Shown in pieces: positions 47,892 through 55,650 of a DNA stretch of 55,650 nt. Location of the stretch: the NCBI GenBank assembly GCA_012033335.1, contig JAAURB010000026.1, positions 1 through 55,650 of the forward strand, written 5' to 3'. The stretch is from Oscillatoriales cyanobacterium RM2_1_1. GTDB taxonomy: Bacteria > Cyanobacteriota > Cyanobacteriia > Cyanobacteriales > Microcoleaceae. A program made the translations under genes and the position numbers. Position 1 is the first letter of the stretch. Each line of letters opens with the position of its first letter. The notes beneath the pieces are model-generated. The model searched no databases. It worked only from the letters and a program-made list of their open reading frames with translations, and was not told where the DNA came from.

Positions 47892-50800
47892 CATCATCCA
47901 CAGTTTCTAGTATTCAGATTCAGAGTTTCCTGGCGGAGACAGCCCCATTTGATCGCCTGTCTGTCTCAGCCTTAGAGCGAGTGGTGCCAAAATGTCAACT
48001 TCTGGCCTATCGCACGGGACAGCAGATTTTTGACCGGGAAAAGCTCCCCACCTATGTGGCGATTATCTATCAGGGGCAGACCCGGCTACTGTCCTACGAC
48101 ACCACAACTCAACGTCCTCTGAGCTTACAGCTTGCTGGATCCCGAGAGGTGATGGGTTGGGCCGGGTTAGTTCGAGGGATTCCCTGCGAAACAGTGTTGG
48201 CCTCAACCGATACTATTTGTATTACCCTGGGAGCTAGTGAATTTCTGGATTTGGTGGAGCGGGAACCTGAATTTGGGGAGGCATTTCAAGATCATGCTGC
48301 CCTAGGGGAAGTTTTTGATCTACTCAGCCGGGAAACCCAGCGCTATGCCAGTACCGTCAGGGATCTAAAAGCACTGACCCTGGATGTATGGCCAGATGCG
48401 GTCGTGGTTAATTTGCTGAACGGGTCTCGTCAAGGTCGGGATCTGGCTTCCATGCTCGATTCAGATCGGGTGTGGTTTGTCAGCAGTGGAACCGTAGGGG
48501 AGTGTTCTGCGGGAAGTCGATTGACCCCTGAGAACCTGCAAGGGTCTCTCAAGATCTCTGGAACCTCAGGGGTTCGGCTGGTGGGGGTTCGAGCTGCCTT
48601 CAGTGGACTATCAGAAGTTGAAGTATCGGATATTGAAGTGATTGAGCCATTCTACAATGGTTCATCCAATGGCGTACTCAATGAGAGCCCAGTCACTTCG
48701 TTGCCCTCCCTGGAGGGAATTCCCATTGCTCCTCCCCCTCCAGATCCAGAAATTGAACAGGAACAGCAACCTGGACAACGGTTTCCGGTAGTTCGGGGTT
48801 CGGGCCAGGTGGGCGCGCCCTTGGCCTGCTTCAACATGCTAGGCAAGTACTTTCAGGTCAACTTCCGCAAAGATCTGGTACGACGGGTTTTAGAAAATCA
48901 ACTGACCAGTTCAGGTTCCATTACCCTGCAAACCTGCGGAGCTGTTGCTCAGATGATGGGGATTACGGCTCAGTTGGTGCAGGTTCCAGCCAAAGCCATT
49001 GGTCGCCTCAAAGCCCCAGCCATGGTGCAGATGGAGGACAGTTTTGGGATTCTGTATCAAATTACTGAGCGAGAAGTCGTTTTGGCGACTCCAGAACGGG
49101 GCCTGAAACGGATGCGCCCCTCTCAGTTTGCTGAACTCTGGGGAGAATCGGGTCAGGTATTAATGCTCCGGGCCCAACAATCTGAACAGCGGGAACACTT
49201 TAGCTTCTGGTGGTTTTTGCCAGCCCTGAAGGAGCATCGCACCACCTTTATCGAGGTGTTGCTGTCGTCTTTCTTTGTCCAGTTGTTTGGTCTGGTCAAC
49301 CCATTGATGACCATGATCATCATTGACAAGGTGCTGGGCCAACGTAATATTGATGCCCTGAATGTTTTAGGGATCCTGATGTTGGGGGTGGCGCTGTTTG
49401 AAGCCCTGCTAGGAGCTTTGAGAACCTACCTGTTTGTAGACACGACAAACCGCCTGGATGTGCGTTTGAGCTCGGAGGTCATCGATCACCTCTTGAGACT
49501 ACCCTTAAACTATTTTGACAATCGCCGGGTTGGGGATCTGGTGGGTCGGATTGGGGAACTGGCGACAATTCGTAGCTTCTTAACGGGAACTGCCCTGACA
49601 GTGGTCTTAGATGCGGTGTTCTCGGTGGTTTATGTGGCGGTGATGTTTTACTTGAGCTTGCCCATGACCCTGGTGGCTCTGGCTCCCCTGCCGCTGTTTG
49701 CCGTGATTATCATTGTCAACTCTCCCATTGTTCGCCGACTACTTCGAAAGAAGGCAGAACGTTATGCTGATTCCCAGTCCTATCTGGTGGAGGTGCTAAA
49801 CGGGATTCAAACCGTCAAAGCCCAGAATATTGAGCTAAAATCCCGTTGGGAATGGCAGGGACGCTATGCCCGGTTCATGACTGCCAGTTTTGACACCATC
49901 TTGACCCAGACCGTTGCAAGCTCCATCAGTAACTTCCTGAATAAACTGTCAGGTCTGGCCCTCCTCTGGGTAGGGGCCTATCTGGTCATCGACAACAAAT
50001 TGACCATTGGGGGATTGATTGCGTTTCGGATTATTGCCGGGAATGTCACGGGCTCTTTACTGCGCTTTGTCAGTGTCTGGCAGAGTTTCCAGGAAGTGGG
50101 AATGTCTGTTGAGCGGTTGCGAGATGTGCTTGATGCCGAGCCTGAAGCCGACGACGAAGATCGAAACAATATCCCGATGCCGGAAATTCAAGGGGCGGTG
50201 AGTTTTGAAGAGGTATCTTTCCGTTTTGGTCAGAGTGGGCCACTTCAGGTGGCCAATGTGACCCTGGACTTTCCTATGGGTTCCTTTGTCGGGATTGTCG
50301 GACTCAGTGGTTCTGGAAAAAGCACCCTGATGAAGCTGTTACAACGGTTGTATAATCCTCTGTCCGGTCGAGTTAAAATTGATGACTACGATATCAATAA
50401 AGTGGAACTTTACTCCCTCCGCCGTCAGATTGGGGTGGTGCTCCAGGATACCCTACTATTCAATGGCACGGTACAGGACAACATTGCTTTGAATAATCCT
50501 GATGCCGGCAGCGATGAGATCATTCGAGCCGCCAAAATTTCGGCAGCTCATGACTTTATCATGAGCCTACCCAATGGCTATAACACTGTCGTTGGGGAGC
50601 GGGGCGGCTCCCTTTCAGGGGGACAGCGGCAGCGGATTGCGATCGCCCGCACCGTCCTGCAAAATCCGCGATTATTAATTCTAGATGAAGCCACCAGTGC
50701 TCTGGACTATCAGTCCGAGCGGATTGTCTCTGAGAACCTGGATGTGGCTTTTGAAGGTCGAACGGTATTTTTTATCACCCACCGCCTCAGCACGGTCAGA

Positions 50801-50923
50801 AATGCAGATTACATCGTTATGATGGATCAAGGATCGGTAGTTGAGTTGGGAACCCACGATGAACTGATGGCACTTCGAGGCCGGTATTACTGTCTATATC
50901 AGCAACAGGAATCACAGCAGTGA
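47888..50923 (+). CDS. type I secretion ABC exporter with cyclic-nucleotide-like and C39-like domains
   Basis: This 1011-residue exporter has an N-terminal cyclic-nucleotide-binding-like region (about 15-125), a C39-like domain (about 308-425), a six-helix transmembrane part (from about 450) and an ATPase with Walker A GLSGSGKST (about 803-811), LSGGQRQR (about 907) and LLILDEATSALD (about 928). In the C39-like domain the catalytic cysteine position is not cysteine (the segment reads GAPLACFNMLGKYF), so it resembles the non-cleaving domain of HlyB. Similar three-gene sets export S-layer or RTX-type proteins in Synechocystis. No substrate gene is visible nearby. Confidence 0.88.
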   Translation: MTSSTVSSIQIQSFLAETAPFDRLSVSALERVVPKCQLLAYRTGQQIFDREKLPTYVAIIYQGQTRLLSYDTTTQRPLSLQLAGSREVMGWAGLVRGIPCETVLASTDTICITLGASEFLDLVEREPEFGEAFQDHAALGEVFDLLSRETQRYASTVRDLKALTLDVWPDAVVVNLLNGSRQGRDLASMLDSDRVWFVSSGTVGECSAGSRLTPENLQGSLKISGTSGVRLVGVRAAFSGLSEVEVSDIEVIEPFYNGSSNGVLNESPVTSLPSLEGIPIAPPPPDPEIEQEQQPGQRFPVVRGSGQVGAPLACFNMLGKYFQVNFRKDLVRRVLENQLTSSGSITLQTCGAVAQMMGITAQLVQVPAKAIGRLKAPAMVQMEDSFGILYQITEREVVLATPERGLKRMRPSQFAELWGESGQVLMLRAQQSEQREHFSFWWFLPALKEHRTTFIEVLLSSFFVQLFGLVNPLMTMIIIDKVLGQRNIDALNVLGILMLGVALFEALLGALRTYLFVDTTNRLDVRLSSEVIDHLLRLPLNYFDNRRVGDLVGRIGELATIRSFLTGTALTVVLDAVFSVVYVAVMFYLSLPMTLVALAPLPLFAVIIIVNSPIVRRLLRKKAERYADSQSYLVEVLNGIQTVKAQNIELKSRWEWQGRYARFMTASFDTILTQTVASSISNFLNKLSGLALLWVGAYLVIDNKLTIGGLIAFRIIAGNVTGSLLRFVSVWQSFQEVGMSVERLRDVLDAEPEADDEDRNNIPMPEIQGAVSFEEVSFRFGQSGPLQVANVTLDFPMGSFVGIVGLSGSGKSTLMKLLQRLYNPLSGRVKIDDYDINKVELYSLRRQIGVVLQDTLLFNGTVQDNIALNNPDAGSDEIIRAAKISAAHDFIMSLPNGYNTVVGERGGSLSGGQRQRIAIARTVLQNPRLLILDEATSALDYQSERIVSENLDVAFEGRTVFFITHRLSTVRNADYIVMMDQGSVVELGTHDELMALRGRYYCLYQQQESQQ

Positions 50924-51124
50924 TCGCTGATTTAAACGTTGCAATTTCTCTAGATTCTTGGATTTGCTTCTGCCTGTAACGATTTTCCTGCCCATGGGTT
51001 CCCTGCCACCCTCCATTAATTCCCTAAAATTTTTTCTCGATTGCTGTAGCCCGATAGCGACTAACCCCCTGTGGCAAATCCCCTTTGTAAACCCATAACC
51101 TCAATCTGTTAACGCCCACCAGTT

Positions 51125-53083
51125 ATGACAACTACAAAAGTTTCCCTCTCGGATCAGCCGGTAATTCTGGAGAAACCTGCGGCTTGGTCGCACCTGTTTC
51201 TCTGGATGATTATGTTGATATCAACGTCAGCCGTCACCTGGGCCTATTTTGCCCGGATTGAACAAACGGTTCCAGCCAGTGGGGAGTTGGAGTTCTCCAA
51301 CGGAGCCCGGGAAATCCAAGCCCCAACCACAGGGGCTGTGGTGCGATTGCACGTTGAGAATGGCGATCGCGTTGTCAAAAATCAACCCCTCCTCACCTTC
51401 AGTCCAACGAACCCCAGTGCGGATCTGCGATCCCTCGAAGAGCAGAAAAGTACCCTGGAGCAGGAAAATCAATTCTACGGGGATGTGGTTAGTGGGCAAG
51501 CCCAGGGTCAAGCCCCAGGAGATTTGAGTGACCTGGCCAAGGAGCGAGAGTCTCGCCAGAATGAAACCCAGGCGTTGCAATCCCTGATCAATGAGCTGTA
51601 CTTGGGTCAGGGCAGTAGCGGAGATTATAATGCCAGTCTCAGCGGTCTGGTGGCCAATTATCGGGCAGAATATTTTTCTCGGGTGAATTCTGCACAATTG
51701 CAGGTACAGGAACTACAAAAGCAACAGCAACAGACTGAGGATGCTGAAGCCGCCGCCAAACAGCAACTTCAGGTGGCCCAAAATCAGCTAGAGTTTGGGG
51801 AAAAGCAACTGGCTTACGCCCAAGAACAGCTCAACTCCTCCCGTGAGCAACTAGAACTAGCCCGAGGACAGTTGACCAAATCTGACCAGGTTCGCCAGTC
51901 CAACCAGCAAATCCTGGATCGAATTGATCCCTTTGTCAAAGAAGGGGCGATCGCAGAGCTACAGCGAGATCGCCAGCAACAGGAAGTCCTGCGAGGAGAG
52001 CTTGAAGTTGAGCGGCAGAAAGACCAAATTGCTACCCGCCAGGGAGAAATCAACCAGCGCCAGGGAGAAATCAATGTCCGTCGCGGCGAGATCAATACCC
52101 GCAAAGGAGAAATTCTGGCGGCTCAGGCTGAAATCGACCGGCAGATTGGTGAGCAACAGCGGATTGATGTTGCCATCAACCAGGCCCAGGAACAACTGCA
52201 AAATACCAAAGATGCCTGGGCTAGGGAACTCTACACCCGAATCGAAGAAAATAACAAGCAACTGGCTAGTATTGACTCACAACTGAGTCGTTCAAAGCTA
52301 GAAAATCAAAAGCGTTTGACTGAGATCAATGGTCAACTGGAAAAGGTTGCTCAGGAACGAGATAGCCAGGTCTTAAAAGCCCCTTCAGCCGGTATCGTTT
52401 ATGAACTTGCCCCTTCTAAAAAAGGGAATTCTGAGCTGAGTATGAGCGAGGATGAAATTTGTCAATATATCAGTAATGAAGTGATCAAACCGGGGGATCC
52501 GAAACCCAAACTGTGTGAGGAAGCCTACTATGAAGCTCAGCAAACCGAGAAATTGCTCGAAATCCTCGATGACGATGAAGGACTCGAAGGGGTTGTTTAC
52601 ATTCAAAATACGGATGTGGCCTTGGCCCTGAATGCCCTGCGAGTAAAGCGGGAAAAACTGTTTCCTTACAATGATAAGGAAGTGGCGGGAGAAGTGATTG
52701 AATGTACCTTAGAAAAGGATTGTCTCTGCCCGGAATCCCAGGCAGCTCGTCAAGAGATTGGGATCCAGGACGCGGAATGCACCCAGGTCGAAGTCAATAT
52801 TGATGCCTTTCCGTCTGGGGAATTTGGCACGGTTCCAGGAGAGCTGAAATGGATCAGTCAGGATGCAATTCCTCCAGATGAATTACGACCTTACTATTCT
52901 TTTAAGGGAAAAATCAAGCTAGATCGGGAATACTTTGAACTAGACAAAGAAAAGGGAGTCAAAATTCCCCTACAATCCGGTATGGCTATCAACTCCAAGA
53001 TTAATATTGGCAAGCGGTCTGTCCTGGAGATGTTGTTCAGTCGGTTTACGGGTCAGTTTAATAGCGTGACTAACGTGCGGTAA
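51125..53083 (+). CDS. HlyD-family membrane fusion protein with cysteine-rich insertions
   Basis: This 652-residue periplasmic adaptor has one N-terminal helix (about 24-43), half of a lipoyl domain (VPASGELEFSNGAREIQAPT), a long coiled coil (about 95-415), the second lipoyl half (VLKAPSAGIVYEL) and a beta-barrel region with NIDAFPSGEFGTV. It should bridge the inner-membrane exporter to a TolC-type channel. Odd points are four tandem seven-residue units of the type RQGEINQ at about 305-331, and six cysteines (446, 464, 527, 533, 535, 552) in insertions that split the C-terminal domains. It follows the exporter by 200 bases. Confidence 0.87.
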   Translation: MTTTKVSLSDQPVILEKPAAWSHLFLWMIMLISTSAVTWAYFARIEQTVPASGELEFSNGAREIQAPTTGAVVRLHVENGDRVVKNQPLLTFSPTNPSADLRSLEEQKSTLEQENQFYGDVVSGQAQGQAPGDLSDLAKERESRQNETQALQSLINELYLGQGSSGDYNASLSGLVANYRAEYFSRVNSAQLQVQELQKQQQQTEDAEAAAKQQLQVAQNQLEFGEKQLAYAQEQLNSSREQLELARGQLTKSDQVRQSNQQILDRIDPFVKEGAIAELQRDRQQQEVLRGELEVERQKDQIATRQGEINQRQGEINVRRGEINTRKGEILAAQAEIDRQIGEQQRIDVAINQAQEQLQNTKDAWARELYTRIEENNKQLASIDSQLSRSKLENQKRLTEINGQLEKVAQERDSQVLKAPSAGIVYELAPSKKGNSELSMSEDEICQYISNEVIKPGDPKPKLCEEAYYEAQQTEKLLEILDDDEGLEGVVYIQNTDVALALNALRVKREKLFPYNDKEVAGEVIECTLEKDCLCPESQAARQEIGIQDAECTQVEVNIDAFPSGEFGTVPGELKWISQDAIPPDELRPYYSFKGKIKLDREYFELDKEKGVKIPLQSGMAINSKINIGKRSVLEMLFSRFTGQFNSVTNVR

Positions 53084-53089
53084 AGCCCA

Positions 53090-55066
53090 ATGGCGGGAGA
53101 AGCAAAGCGACCGGAACGGACTATTAGGTTTGGGCTCGAGCTTACCCAGGAAGTTTTGCTATTTCTCCTCTACAGTATTCCGATCATTGCTGTCATCTGG
53201 TTCATTGCCTATTTTGGGATAGATGTTCCGGTAGCAGATCAATGGGTATTGCCAGAACTATTTGAAAAAGTTACCGCTAGAACATTAAAGTTTAGCGACC
53301 TGGTTGAACTGCATAATACCCATCGGATTGTCTTTCCCCGGTTTATTTTGATTAGTCTGGGATTTCTGTCAAGCTGGAACATCAAAGTGGAGATGATTGT
53401 CAGTTTGGGGTTGGTCAGCTTGACATTTCTAGTCCTATATCGGCTGGCTGTTAACACCTCAATCAAACCATCAGATTGGTTATTTCATCTCACCAATGGA
53501 CTCACCTGTGTTCTAATTTTTTCCCTCTACCAAAGTTGGCTATGGGGCTTTCAACTTGCCATATTCTGGATTAATCTTTGGGTCGTTCTAGCCTGTTTGA
53601 TCCTGATTAGTAGTCCAGGCTTAAAACCTCAATCTAGCCATAACTATACAACGTTTCTCACTCTACTGAAGTACGGGAGTGGGTGGCGCGATGTGTCACC
53701 CACTGCAAAATCCGTACCTCCCGGAATTGAAAATCGCTGTAAATATAGATGTACATACAAACTTATAAACGCCGGAATTTGCTGCTTTATTGCCAGTTTT
53801 TCCTCCGCTCAAGGATTACTTTCTTGGTTGGCAACTATTCCTTGTGTAATTGTTTTAAGTCATAGGAATTTACCAAAAGCATTCCCTAGAAATCTGATTC
53901 AGCTCTGGAAGCCCCTGACGATCTGGTTGTTATTATTTTTAGTTTGTTGTGGTCTTTATATCACCGGCTATATTCAGGAATCCAAACCCGAAAGTAATTT
54001 ATCTAGGCTGGCTTATCTCTCAACTGCAGCTCAATTTTTCCTCAATCTTTGGGCAGCACCCTTGACGGATTCTCCAGATTGGGGCTGGATTTTAGGATTG
54101 ATTATTATACTTAATTTTTTGGCTTTAATGGCTGATGTTTGTTGGGTTAGACAAGTACCAGCTTCATCGATTAGACATCAGAGTTTTGAGCAAGGGATGC
54201 CCTGGGTTTCAATTGGATTATTTTCCGTCTTAACCAATGGCTTAACCACTTTGGGACGGACTGATTTAGGCGGAGATTATCCCCTTTATGCGATGAGATA
54301 TACGACTCACACCCTCTTGCTATTTATTGCTATTTTGCAACTCTGGCGAGTCTGGATAGAGCAGAAACAATTCACTTCAAAACCAGGAGCGTTTCAAAAT
54401 TCAAGACTGGTTTATGGCTTTTTTAGTGGAATTTTAGTTTGCTTGATTGGGCTGCGAACTGGAGGGGCGATCGCCGCTGCCCAGGATGATTTATCAACTT
54501 TACACCGAAGCCAGACCTGTTTAGAAGTGTTTGATTACCTGGAAAATTCCATCTTTTTTAATCAATCACCAGACCGCTGCTTGCTCCGCCTGAGTAAGTC
54601 AACCTGGTGGATTCAAGATGGGGTAAATTCTCTACAAAATGCTGGTTTAAGGTATTTTGCTGAGAATATTACTTTCGTCTCCAACCCAACTCAAATCTAC
54701 GGCTATATTGATTTTCCAGCCGATTTATCCCAAGTTTTTTCCTGGCAATCTCAAGACTCAATCCAGCTATCGGGATGGGCAATTTTTCCCAAGAAAATGC
54801 AGCAACCCCAACTAGTTTTTTTCTCATCTGGTAACTCTAAAACGTTTTTCGCTGAGGCTGATATTGGGCAAGAGAGTTTAGATATTGCTACATTTTTCAA
54901 TTCCAAGCTTTACCATCAATCCCGCTGGTCAGTAACATTTTCACCCAGCAATTTAGGGATCGGTGAAAATATTATTAAAGCCTGGATTTACGATCCCAGT
55001 CAACAGCAATTTTTACAGCTAAAAGGGGAGTTAAAATTAGATATTCGTCAATTTGACTTTAGATAA
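53090..55066 (+). CDS. multi-pass membrane protein, carries an R2 insertion
   Basis: This 658-residue protein has about ten membrane helices, a loop with DVPVADQW and a HNTHRIVFPRFILI motif after the first helix, and a soluble C-terminal region of about 150 residues. It resembles large bacterial membrane proteins related to glycosyltransferase C-type folds, but I do not name a family. Between about residues 187 and 218 the repeat element R2 (53648-53743) is read through in frame, adding about 32 residues with no stop. It starts seven bases after the HlyD gene, without a clear ribosome binding site, and may be transcribed with it. Confidence 0.75.
   Translation: MAGEAKRPERTIRFGLELTQEVLLFLLYSIPIIAVIWFIAYFGIDVPVADQWVLPELFEKVTARTLKFSDLVELHNTHRIVFPRFILISLGFLSSWNIKVEMIVSLGLVSLTFLVLYRLAVNTSIKPSDWLFHLTNGLTCVLIFSLYQSWLWGFQLAIFWINLWVVLACLILISSPGLKPQSSHNYTTFLTLLKYGSGWRDVSPTAKSVPPGIENRCKYRCTYKLINAGICCFIASFSSAQGLLSWLATIPCVIVLSHRNLPKAFPRNLIQLWKPLTIWLLLFLVCCGLYITGYIQESKPESNLSRLAYLSTAAQFFLNLWAAPLTDSPDWGWILGLIIILNFLALMADVCWVRQVPASSIRHQSFEQGMPWVSIGLFSVLTNGLTTLGRTDLGGDYPLYAMRYTTHTLLLFIAILQLWRVWIEQKQFTSKPGAFQNSRLVYGFFSGILVCLIGLRTGGAIAAAQDDLSTLHRSQTCLEVFDYLENSIFFNQSPDRCLLRLSKSTWWIQDGVNSLQNAGLRYFAENITFVSNPTQIYGYIDFPADLSQVFSWQSQDSIQLSGWAIFPKKMQQPQLVFFSSGNSKTFFAEADIGQESLDIATFFNSKLYHQSRWSVTFSPSNLGIGENIIKAWIYDPSQQQFLQLKGELKLDIRQFDFR
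53648..53743 (+). repeat. R2 dispersed repeat, copy f, inside a coding sequence
   Basis: This copy runs ACAACGTTTCTCACTCTACT ... AATTGAAAATCGCTGT and has the inner inverted repeat GAGTGGGTG with CACCCACTG. Its length is about a multiple of three, and it contains no stop codon in the host frame. Confidence 0.85.
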
Positions 55067-55067
55067 A

Positions 55068-55400
55068 TTAAATTCTACCCTTGAGTTGCTCTAGCTCTTC
55101 CTGTAAAGATAACGGTTGATAGCCCAGGGAAAAAGCCTGAGAGCTGTCCAGAGAAACATCCGCCGGACGTGGAGCCGGCATTGTGATATCTTGCTGTAGA
55201 CAGGGCTGAATACGATCGCCCGGCAATTGAAAAACTCCAGCCATCAATTAATTGACCAAATTCGTAGCGAGAAACTCGCTGTTTTCCCCCTAGATGAAAA
55301 ATTCCTCCACCCGTTTCCAAAGCCATCAATAAACCTTGAGCGGCGGTGGTTCCACTTACGGGAGTTCTAAATTCATCCGTGAATAATATCGAATCCGTTT
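55068..55400 (-). pseudogene. remnant of a dTDP-4-dehydrorhamnose reductase-like (SDR) gene
   Basis: Minus-strand fragments in two frames give FTDEFRTPVSGTTAAQGLLM, GIFHLGGKQRVSRYEFGQLI and then, after a frameshift near 55243-55250, MAGVFQLPGDRIQPC and SLGYQPLSLQEELEQLKGRI with a TAA at 55068. They match the C-terminal third of RmlD-type sugar epimerases/reductases. The 5' part is missing: at about 55400 the sequence changes into an IS630-type element. The gene was presumably cut by the insertion and then decayed. Confidence 0.75.
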
Positions 55401-55412
55401 AATTGCCCATAA

Positions 55413-55650
55413 TTACCCAACAGCCTCTGCCCACCAATAAAAATTTGTCAATCCTTGAATCAACTCGGTGCGCTTGAGCAATACTCGGCATCGATGAGCG
55501 GTGATTTCTTCAAGTTCATCCAAGCTGCCAAAGCTTCGGTTGGCGACAGCTTCGTTCGTCAGAGGCCATAATCTTTCTGCAGGCTGTAACTCAGGAGACT
55601 TGGGGGGTAAAAATAGTAGATGGATACCTTCGGGAATCTGTACCTGCTCA
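55413..55650 (-). mobile_element. IS630-family transposase, 3' end (runs off the window)
   Basis: The minus strand from 55650 to the TAA at 55413-55415 encodes HLLFLPPKSPELQPAERLWP, then NEAVANRSFGSLDELEEITA and a GLTNFYWWAEAVG end. The PPKSPELQPAERLWP block is the C-terminal DDE region of IS630-type transposases, containing the last catalytic acidic residue. The start lies beyond the window, so integrity is unknown. Its downstream end abuts the epimerase remnant. Confidence 0.8.

Overview
The window is a chromosomal segment from a cyanobacterium. It carries oxygenic-photosynthesis genes (psbZ, psb34, psb29/thf1, light-dependent protochlorophyllide reductase) and genes found only or mainly in cyanobacteria (ictB, a cyAbrB regulator, pipX-pipY, glutamine synthetase inactivating factors, a CruA-type lycopene cyclase, Tic20- and DUF1995-family proteins). 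The HIP1 octamer GCGATCGC is also frequent. Nothing in the sequence fixes the genus. I found no rRNA, tRNA or CRISPR array.

Layout. 0-8.4 kb: a GNAT acetyltransferase, a membrane-anchored serine hydrolase, a DUF1348 pseudogene, cruA, a frameshifted lipase-like gene, a PPP-type phosphatase overlapping a DUF1995 gene, and a candidate structured RNA before acylphosphatase. 8.9-18.8 kb: argD, a PP2C/vWA pair, psbZ-ribH, ictB, gcvT, psb34 (too short for usual gene finders), cbiB and an Rrf2 regulator. 19.2-26.8 kb: cyAbrB, MoxR, ribF, an MBL hydrolase, a gene-poor stretch with a well-supported 57-residue membrane protein, a UbiH-type hydroxylase and an NMT1-type binding protein. 27.6-31.4 kb: pipX, pipY, sepF, proC, then two tandem gifA-like genes behind a promoter with an NtcA box, so PII/NtcA-linked nitrogen genes lie close together. 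31.4-41 kb: mainly housekeeping genes (exoD, ahcY, thf1, por, cinA, a WecA-type transferase, glyA, tic20).

41-55 kb is a secretion and envelope region. It has a C39-peptidase ABC exporter with an intact catalytic triad, an exported protein, a polysaccharide deacetylase and phosphodiester glycosidase that look like one gene split by a frameshift, and a type I secretion set. That set is a parvulin isomerase translationally coupled to an ABC exporter whose C39-like domain has lost its cysteine, followed by an HlyD-family adaptor. A multi-pass membrane protein follows. The right edge has a sugar epimerase/reductase remnant cut by an IS630-family transposase.

Two dispersed repeat families run through the window. 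R1 is a G-rich hairpin element with three copies, one of which supplies the cbiB stop codon. R2 is a MITE-like element of roughly 60-100 bp with at least seven full or partial copies, one of them inserted in frame inside a coding sequence. Several genes are broken by single events: a nonsense codon in DUF1348 and homopolymer frameshifts in the lipase-like gene and the deacetylase/glycosidase. These are either real decay or assembly errors. Family assignments rest on motifs recognised by eye; no database search was run.
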